Source: Rhodospirillales bacterium (GTDB taxonomy: Bacteria > Pseudomonadota > Alphaproteobacteria > Rhodospirillales > Magnetospirillaceae). From it: a stretch of 20,244 nucleotides of DNA. A program made the translations under genes and the position numbers. Below the pieces are notes generated by a model. That model saw only the letters and a list, made by a program, of their open reading frames with translations, searched no databases and was not told the DNA's origin. Location: contig JASHSH010000298.1 of assembly GCA_030040955.1 (NCBI GenBank), forward strand, positions 1 through 20,244, read 5' to 3'. How positions within the stretch are numbered: position 1 is the first letter of the stretch; every line of letters starts with the position of its first letter. Shown here piece after piece: positions 14,305 through 20,244 of this stretch.

Positions 14305-17300
14305 TCAACGCGGCGGCAGTTCGGCGCCGAGAGCGGCCTCCAGCGCCGCCGCCGACTCGGCCAGCTCCCTCATGCCCAGATTGGCCGCAGCGCCCTTGAT
14401 CGTGTGCACGAGCCGGTATGCCTCTTCCGTCGCTCCCGCGTCGCGCATGCGCCGGATATCCTGGGCCGCGTTGCCGTAGAGCGCGCGGAACTGCCCCAGC
14501 AGATCGGTATAGAAACGCTCATCCCCGCCGCAACGGCGCAGACCGTCGCCGAGATCGACGCCGGGTATCGCTTGGGGGAGCGCGGCCGCCTCGGCAACGG
14601 GCGGCGTCGCGTCCGGCTCGCCGGCCCGCGGCCGGAAACGCCCGGGCCGCATCCATCGGGTGAGCCGTCCGGCCAACAGGTCGGGGTCGATCGGCTTGGC
14701 GATATGGTCCTGCATCCCGGCCGCCAGGCAGCGTTCGCGATCCTCGCGCATGGCGTGCGCGGTCATCGCGATCAGCGGCAGGTCGGCGGCGCCGGGCATC
14801 TCGCGGATGCGCTTGGCGGTCTCGAACCCGTCCATTTCGGGCATCTGCAGATCGATCAGCGCGAAGTCGAAATGCGCCGGACCGAGCCGCTCGATGATGT
14901 CGAGCGCGATGCGGCCATTGTCGGCCACCGCGACCTCGGCGCCCTCCTGCGCCAGCAGCTCGCGCGCGAGCTGCTGATTGATCGGACTGTCCTCGACGAG
15001 GAGGATGCGCACGCCGGGCAGGCCGGCCCGGTGCTCGACGGGCTTGCGCTCGCCTGGAGCCGAGTCGGCGCGCAACCGGTTGAGCGTTTCGACCAGGATC
15101 GAGCGGGTGACCGGCTTGAGCAGGACGTCGTCGAGCAGGGTCCGTCCGCCGGCCGCGGCCAGGGCGTGCTCGCGCCCGAACGCGGTCACCATGATGACCA
15201 CCGGGGTACCCGCGATCGCTGCGTCGGAGCGGATCGCCCGCGTGGTCGCCACCCCGTCCAGCCCCGGCATCTTCCAATCCATCAGCACGACCGGATAGGG
15301 ACGTCCTGCGGACGAGGCCGCGCGCATGCGCGCGAGCGCCGCGTCGCCGCTGGAGACGGCCTCGGGCACCATGCCGAGATCACCGAGCAAAGCGGCCAGG
15401 ATCTGGCGGGCGTGCGCGTTGTCGTCGACCACCAGCGCCGGCAAGCCGCGCAGGGCCTCGGGCAGGTCATGCGACGCGCCTTCGACAGTCGGCGCGATGT
15501 CCACGCGGACCACCACGAAGAAGGTAGCGCCCTTGCCAGGCTGGCTCTCCACCCACATGCGGCCGTCCATCATGCCGACCAGGCGCCGGCTGATCGCGAG
15601 ACCGAGCCCGGTGCCGCCGAACTTTCGGGTGATCGAGGTATCCGCCTGCGTGAACGGGCGGAACAGGCGCGCAATCTGCTCCTCGGTGAGGCCGATGCCG
15701 GTGTCGCGCACGGCGAACCGCATGCGGGCCGCGGTCTGATCGCGCGATTCCACGCTCACCCGCAGTTCGACCTCGCCCTTCTCGGTGAACTTCACCGCGT
15801 TGCCGCACAGATTGAGCAGGATCTGGCTCAGCCGGTGCGGGTCGCCGACCAGCTGCGGCGGAACGTCGGGCGCCACGTCGACCAGCAGTTCGATGCCCTT
15901 GGTCTCGCCCTGGGGACCGACATAGCTGGTCACCGTGTCGATCACGTCGGAGAGCAGGAACGGCACCCGCTCCATGTCCAGATGGCCGGCCTCGATCTTG
16001 GAGAAGTCGAGCAGATCGTTGACCACACGCGACAGGCCCAGCGTGGCGGCGCGGATCTGCTCGAGATACCCGGCTTGCACCGCGGTCAGCGAGGTGCGCA
16101 GCGCGAGCGAGGTGAAGCCCGAGATGGCGTTGATCGGAGTTCGGATCTCGTGGCTCATATTGGCGAGGAACTCGCTCTTGGTGCGATTGGCGACCTCGGC
16201 CTCATCGCGCGCGGCGACCAGGTCGCGGGTGCGGCTGCGCACCTTGTTCTCGAGCTCCTCGGTGTGCTGGCGCACGCGTTCGGCCATCTTGGCGAAGGCG
16301 CGGGCGACCTCGCCGATCTCGTCGCCGGATGGCTGCGGCAGCTCGACATCGTAGCGCCCGGCGGCGACCGCGCGCGCCGAATGCTGGAGGCGGCGCAGCG
16401 GCCGCAGGGCGATGCGCTCGACCATGTAGCCGAAGCCGACCAGCAGCAGGCCGAGAAGGAGGACCGTCGCCCCCGCCACCGGCAGGTACCAGCTCGGCCC
16501 GACCAGCTGCGCGACCGAGAGATCGAGCGCGGTCATCACGAACCATTGCAGGTCGGGCAGATAGGTGAGCGCGACCAGCTGGTGGGTGCCGTCGAGCGTC
16601 AGCCACGCCGTGGACACGCTGTCCTTGCCGCGCTCGGCAGACTGCATGGCGCCGAGCAGGGCGCTGCGGCTGGTCGGGTCGCGCAGCTGCTCGAGCAGCG
16701 AAGGCTGGGTGATGGTGGCGCCGCTGCCCGCGTTCAGCACCACGCGGCGGCGGTCGGGGTGGGCCACGATATAGCCGTCGCGGCTCAGGATGATCGGCGT
16801 GATGCCGGGCGAGGCGCTCGCCAGGTACTGCTTGAGGAAGCCGCCGAAATCGAGTCCGGTGCCGGCGATGCCGGTCTTCCTGGCGCCGTCGTGCATGATC
16901 ACGTTGAACCAGACCTTGGTCACGTCGGCGGCCGGCTCGTAATCGACGTTGATGCTGTAGCTGTCGGTGGTGCGCAGCGTGGCGAAATACCAGCTGTTCT
17001 TCTCCGGCGTGTAGGTCTCGAGCGGCTCGGTGCCGCCGTGGCTCTTCTCGTCCTGGAAATACGAGTGCCGGCTCGAATCGACCACCAGGAACCAGGAGCG
17101 ATCCTGGAACTGCTCCCGGTAGCTCTCCGCCTCCTGGAAGAAGGCGGCGCGCTTGGCCGGATCGTCTTCGTCGGCGACCCATTGGCGGACCACGCCGGAT
17201 TCGGCGAAGCGCTGCGAGAGCGCCAGTTCGCGGTCGAGGGGCGCGATGATGCGGTAGGCGTTCAGCTCGGTGATGTTGCGCGCGTAGGTGAGCCCGAACT

Positions 17301-17457
17301 GCTCGCGGATCGCCTGCACCGCGCTCCACCCCAGATAGGCGCAAGGCAGCAGCGCGATCAGGAACGCGATCAGCAGGGCGATCATCGAGTTGCCCCGCAG
17401 ACCGGGACGCCAGCGCGACCGCACATAGCCGAGGCCGCGGGGTTTTGGCTCGCTCAT
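14305..17457 (-). CDS. Hybrid sensor histidine kinase (dCache-HAMP-HisKA-HATPase-REC-REC-Hpt)
   Basis: This 1050-residue membrane kinase has a first membrane helix (about 24-46) and a large periplasmic dCache-like sensor (47-322) containing the typical SRDGYIVAHPD. A second helix (323-345), a HAMP region (346-400) and a coiled coil to about 430 follow. The kinase core has His436 in SHEIRTP, N-box Asn553, DTGIG (585-589) and GGTGLGL (614-620). Two receivers follow (Asp727 with Lys781; Asp869 with Lys921), then an Hpt domain with His1018 in LVHTIKGAAANLG. This is a complete intramolecular phosphorelay. The ATG at 17457 has AGGAG eight bases upstream. The core, second receiver and Hpt closely resemble the upstream kinase, so the two are paralogues; this copy has the extra receiver and a periplasmic sensor. 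The ligand is unknown. Confidence 0.94.
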   Translation of the reverse strand: MSEPKPRGLGYVRSRWRPGLRGNSMIALLIAFLIALLPCAYLGWSAVQAIREQFGLTYARNITELNAYRIIAPLDRELALSQRFAESGVVRQWVADEDDPAKRAAFFQEAESYREQFQDRSWFLVVDSSRHSYFQDEKSHGGTEPLETYTPEKNSWYFATLRTTDSYSINVDYEPAADVTKVWFNVIMHDGARKTGIAGTGLDFGGFLKQYLASASPGITPIILSRDGYIVAHPDRRRVVLNAGSGATITQPSLLEQLRDPTSRSALLGAMQSAERGKDSVSTAWLTLDGTHQLVALTYLPDLQWFVMTALDLSVAQLVGPSWYLPVAGATVLLLGLLLVGFGYMVERIALRPLRRLQHSARAVAAGRYDVELPQPSGDEIGEVARAFAKMAERVRQHTEELENKVRSRTRDLVAARDEAEVANRTKSEFLANMSHEIRTPINAISGFTSLALRTSLTAVQAGYLEQIRAATLGLSRVVNDLLDFSKIEAGHLDMERVPFLLSDVIDTVTSYVGPQGETKGIELLVDVAPDVPPQLVGDPHRLSQILLNLCGNAVKFTEKGEVELRVSVESRDQTAARMRFAVRDTGIGLTEEQIARLFRPFTQADTSITRKFGGTGLGLAISRRLVGMMDGRMWVESQPGKGATFFVVVRVDIAPTVEGASHDLPEALRGLPALVVDDNAHARQILAALLGDLGMVPEAVSSGDAALARMRAASSAGRPYPVVLMDWKMPGLDGVATTRAIRSDAAIAGTPVVIMVTAFGREHALAAAGGRTLLDDVLLKPVTRSILVETLNRLRADSAPGERKPVEHRAGLPGVRILLVEDSPINQQLARELLAQEGAEVAVADNGRIALDIIERLGPAHFDFALIDLQMPEMDGFETAKRIREMPGAADLPLIAMTAHAMREDRERCLAAGMQDHIAKPIDPDLLAGRLTRWMRPGRFRPRAGEPDATPPVAEAAALPQAIPGVDLGDGLRRCGGDERFYTDLLGQFRALYGNAAQDIRRMRDAGATEEAYRLVHTIKGAAANLGMRELAESAAALEAALGAELPPR

Positions 17458-17550
17458 ATCAACCGCTCCTGTCCGCGACGGCGCCGCCGGGCCGACTTTC
17501 CCGGCGCGCGCCCTCCCGATTCCGTCCGAATATATCCACGGCCCCCGATT
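17458..17550 (-). other. Gap between the two kinase genes
   Basis: These 93 bases hold the AGGAG ribosome-binding site of the downstream kinase gene and, on the minus strand, an isolated TATATT resembling a -10 box in otherwise GC-rich DNA. No convincing -35 box is at the right distance. Either a weak internal promoter or simple read-through from the upstream kinase gene is possible. No terminator was seen. Confidence 0.4.
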
Positions 17551-20244
17551 TCATCGTCGCTGCCCATCCCCCGCCGGCCGCCCGCCCGCCCGGGGCAGCA
17601 TCGATTCGATCGCTCCGGCCGCAGCGGCGACCTCCTCCATCCCGAGATTCGCCGCCGCGCCCCGGACCGTGTGGACCAAGCGGGAGGCGTCGGTCAGCTT
17701 GCCGTCGGCGCACATGCGCGCGACATCTTCGGCGACGGTCGCATATTTCTGGCGGAACTGATCGAGCAGATCGCGATAGAGGGATTCGTTGCCGCCGCAG
17801 CGCGCGAGCCCGGCGCCGAGATCGATGCCGGGCAATCGCGCGGGCAACGCGGCGGCTGGGTCGCCCGCGCGGGACGAGTCGGAGACCACGGGCGCGGCGC
17901 GCCGGGGCCGGGCGGCGGCGCGGGCCAGACGATCCTCGCCGATCCAATGGCGCAACGTGGAAACCAGCAGTTCCTGGTCGATCGGCTTGGCCACATGGTC
18001 CTGCATGCCCGCCGCCAGGCAGCGCTCGCGTTCCTCGCGCATCGCGTGGGCCGTCATCGCGATCAGCAGCAGCGCATCGTGCTCGCGCATGGCGCGGACC
18101 GCGCGCGCGGTCTCGTATCCGTCCATCTCCGGCATTTGCAAATCGACCAGCGCGGCGTCGAAATGGCCGGGCTCGCGCGCGGCGAGCGCCTCGAGCCCGC
18201 GCCGTCCGTCGTCGGCGATTTCGACTTCGGCGCCCTCCTGCTCGAGCAGCTCGCGGGCGAGCTGCTGGTTGATCGCGTTGTCCTCGACGAGGAGGATGCG
18301 CGCGCCGAGAAGATTGTCGCGCGCGGCAAGGGCGATGCGGCGGCGCGGCGCCGCCGGACGGTCGGCCGAACCGATGCCGAGCTCGGCGAGGAAGAAGAAG
18401 GTGGTGCCCACGCCGGGCTGGCTCTCCAGCCAGATGCGCCCGTGCATCATCCCGACCAGTCGCTGGCAGATGACCAGGCCGAGCCCGGTGCCGCCGAAGC
18501 GGCGCGTGGTGGAGGCGTCGGCCTGGGTGAACGGCTGGAACAGCTTGGCCGCCTCGCGCGGGGTGAGACCGATGCCGGTGTCGCGGACCGAGAAGCGCAG
18601 GCGGACCCGATCGCCGGTCCTCTCGTCCACCGCCACCTTGATCTCGATCTCGCCGGCTTGGGTGAACTTGATCGCGTTGCTCGACAGGTTGAGCAAAATC
18701 TGGCCCAGACGCAGCGCGTCGCCGACAAGGGCGTCGGGCACGTCCGGCGTCACGTCGACCAGCAGGCGCAGACCCTTGTGGACGGCGAGAACCTCGACAT
18801 AGCCGACGAGCGACTCGACCACCTCGGACATGCGGAACGGAGCCTGTTCCATCTCGAGATGCCCGGCCTCGATCTTCGAGAAGTCGAGCAGGTCGTTGAT
18901 GATGCGCAGGAGGCCGGCGGTCGCGGTCTGGATCTTCTCGAGATAGTCGACCTGGCGCGCATCGAGCTTGGTGCGCAGGGTCAGCGCGGTGAAGCCCGAG
19001 ATGGCGTTGATCGGGGTGCGGATCTCGTGGCTCATATTGGCGAGGAACGCGCTCTTCGCCTGGCTCGCATTGTCGGCGCGCAGATAGGCGGATTCCAGCT
19101 CCTCGTTCTTCTGCGCGAGCTCCCGCGTGCGCTGGCGGATGTGGTTCTCCATCTCGTTATAGAGCGTGGCGTTCTCGATCGAGATCGCCGCCTGGGCGGC
19201 GAGCAGGTCCAGCACCGCGACGCGGGCCGGGGTGAACGCGCCCGTGGTCACGTTGTTCTCGAGATAGAGGATGGCGACCAGCTTCGTCTGCTTCACCACC
19301 GGCAGGCAGAGCACCGATTTCGGCTGCTCCTGCCGGATATACGGGTCCGCCGAGAACGGATTCAGCGCGGACACGTCGCCGAGCAGAATGCGCTCGCGCG
19401 TCCGCGCGACGTAATAGAGAAGCGAAAGCGGAAGGTCCTCCTCGCTCGGCGCGGACTGCCGGGCCACCACCGCGACCCGGTCGCCGCCGCTCACCGCCTC
19501 CGCGATCACGCGGTGATCCTCGCCCTCGGACAGAAGCAACAGGCCGCGTTGCGCGCCGGCATAGCCGAGCACGAAGGTGAGCAGCGCCTCGACCAGCCTG
19601 CCGAGGACCATTTCGCCCGATACCGCCTGCGCCGCCTTCACCACCGCGACCAGGTCGATGTCGCCGCGCCGCCGCGCGAACGGCGCCGCGCCGTGCACCG
19701 AAAGGCTGCGCTCGGCGGCCAGCGCCGGGAACTCCTCCTCGAGCAGCGCGACCTTGCGCTGCGCGCCCCAGCGCGCGTAGACGAAGCGGGCCAGGCGCAG
19801 ATAGGCCACCGACGCCGTCTCCGCGCCCTGCGCCGCGTAGAATCGCCCGGCGAGTTCCCGGGCGATGGCCTCGATCAGCGCCGCGCCGCCCTCGCGCGCC
19901 GATTCGATCGCGCCCTCGTAGAGCCGGATGGCCTCCATCGGGCGCTCCGCGATGCGCGCCGCTTCGGCGTCGAGCAGCAATTGCCGGCTGCGGAAATTCT
20001 CCGGGCAATTCGCCGCCCAGGCCGCGAAATTCCGGCGGATGTCGGACAGCAACGCTCCAAGCGTCCCGCGCCGTTCGGCGTCCGCCGTCGGGTAGACCGC
20101 GATCGCGCTCAGCGCGCGGTAGAACTGATGGGAGATCTGAAGCACCGCGCCACCCACCCGGCGTAGCGCGGCCGCCGCCTCGGCCGCCGCCTCCAGCGCG
20201 TCCTCGTAGCGTTGGCCGAGATGCAGCGCGACCTGGCGTTGGAC
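17551..20244 (-). CDS. Hybrid sensor histidine kinase (helical repeats-GAF-HisKA-HATPase-REC-Hpt), 5' end outside window
   Basis: The frame is open to the right edge, so the N-terminus is missing; 897 residues are present. They start with TPR-like helical repeats (about 1-180). A GAF-type domain follows (about 219-359; LGDVSALNPFSADPYI and SVLCLPVVKQTKLVAILYLE). Next is a coiled coil, then a kinase core with His406 in SHEIRTP and with DTGIG and GGTGLGL. One receiver (Asp701, Lys753) and an Hpt domain with His858 in LVHTVRGAAANLG complete it. The repeat-GAF-kinase part is what is known from the C-terminal half of very large bacterial proteins that begin with a Ser/Thr-kinase-like domain and an AAA ATPase; that the missing part has these is inference. 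No membrane helix is seen, so it is probably cytoplasmic. A GTG at 20157 could start a shorter protein but lies within the repeats. The Hpt has Arg where HxxKG has Lys. Confidence 0.92.
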   Translation of the reverse strand, partial: VQRQVALHLGQRYEDALEAAAEAAAALRRVGGAVLQISHQFYRALSAIAVYPTADAERRGTLGALLSDIRRNFAAWAANCPENFRSRQLLLDAEAARIAERPMEAIRLYEGAIESAREGGAALIEAIARELAGRFYAAQGAETASVAYLRLARFVYARWGAQRKVALLEEEFPALAAERSLSVHGAAPFARRRGDIDLVAVVKAAQAVSGEMVLGRLVEALLTFVLGYAGAQRGLLLLSEGEDHRVIAEAVSGGDRVAVVARQSAPSEEDLPLSLLYYVARTRERILLGDVSALNPFSADPYIRQEQPKSVLCLPVVKQTKLVAILYLENNVTTGAFTPARVAVLDLLAAQAAISIENATLYNEMENHIRQRTRELAQKNEELESAYLRADNASQAKSAFLANMSHEIRTPINAISGFTALTLRTKLDARQVDYLEKIQTATAGLLRIINDLLDFSKIEAGHLEMEQAPFRMSEVVESLVGYVEVLAVHKGLRLLVDVTPDVPDALVGDALRLGQILLNLSSNAIKFTQAGEIEIKVAVDERTGDRVRLRFSVRDTGIGLTPREAAKLFQPFTQADASTTRRFGGTGLGLVICQRLVGMMHGRIWLESQPGVGTTFFFLAELGIGSADRPAAPRRRIALAARDNLLGARILLVEDNAINQQLARELLEQEGAEVEIADDGRRGLEALAAREPGHFDAALVDLQMPEMDGYETARAVRAMREHDALLLIAMTAHAMREERERCLAAGMQDHVAKPIDQELLVSTLRHWIGEDRLARAAARPRRAAPVVSDSSRAGDPAAALPARLPGIDLGAGLARCGGNESLYRDLLDQFRQKYATVAEDVARMCADGKLTDASRLVHTVRGAAANLGMEEVAAAAGAIESMLPRAGGRPAGDGQRR

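Noticed and set aside
14221..20166. A stop-free plus-strand frame of 1981 codons opposite both hybrid kinases
   Set aside because: It is exactly codon-aligned with the kinase genes, so its stops would need TTA, CTA or TCA codons in the sense frame, which this GC-rich genome almost never uses. It ends precisely at a CTA codon of the right-edge kinase (20164-20166). Its translation is rich in Arg, Asp, Gln and His without recognisable domains.

Overview
The window is GC-rich (estimated by eye at close to 70% G+C) and densely coded. It comes from a bacterial chromosome, most likely an alphaproteobacterium. The basis is the gene order tRNA-Ser / rplU-rpmA-obgE-proB-proA, which is a conserved alphaproteobacterial block, together with codon use that almost excludes TTA, CTA and TCA. 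Genus cannot be read from the sequence.

Layout. (1) Positions 1-3813, minus strand: a housekeeping operon with a near-consensus promoter (TTGACA-16-TATATT at 3786-3813). It reads rplU, rpmA, an intrinsic terminator, obgE, proB and proA. The last three are chained by 4-bp ATGA stop/start overlaps, and proA runs off the left edge. (2) 3867-4779, plus strand: tRNA-Ser(CGA) and a RraA/HMG-aldolase-family protein. (3) 4794-8890: two perfect stem-loops in a convergent gap, then a complete minus-strand ABC importer operon (binding protein, ATPase, two permeases) of the polyamine/iron type, substrate unknown. (4) 9132-12443, plus strand, divergent from the importer: a 1103-residue protein with SAM domain, class III cyclase-like domain, AAA/STAND-type ATPase and helical repeats. 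Its cyclase domain lacks several catalytic residues. (5) 12580-20244: a phosphorelay cluster. A plus-strand protein with two receiver domains joined by a Pro-rich linker converges on a minus-strand operon of two paralogous hybrid histidine kinases and a single-domain response regulator. The upstream kinase is cut by the right edge.

How the genes may work together. The left third is translation, ribosome-assembly and proline-synthesis housekeeping. The right half is accessory signalling: two kinases with C-terminal Hpt domains, a CheY-like regulator and a twin-receiver protein without an output domain could form one branched phosphorelay. That is inference from adjacency and domain content. 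The most unusual points are the degenerate cyclase domain (9132 gene), the replacement of the conserved receiver lysine by Gln in both receivers of the 12580 gene, and the terminator inside the rpmA-obgE gap, which may attenuate obgE-proBA expression.

No insertion sequence, integrase, CRISPR array or prophage gene was seen.
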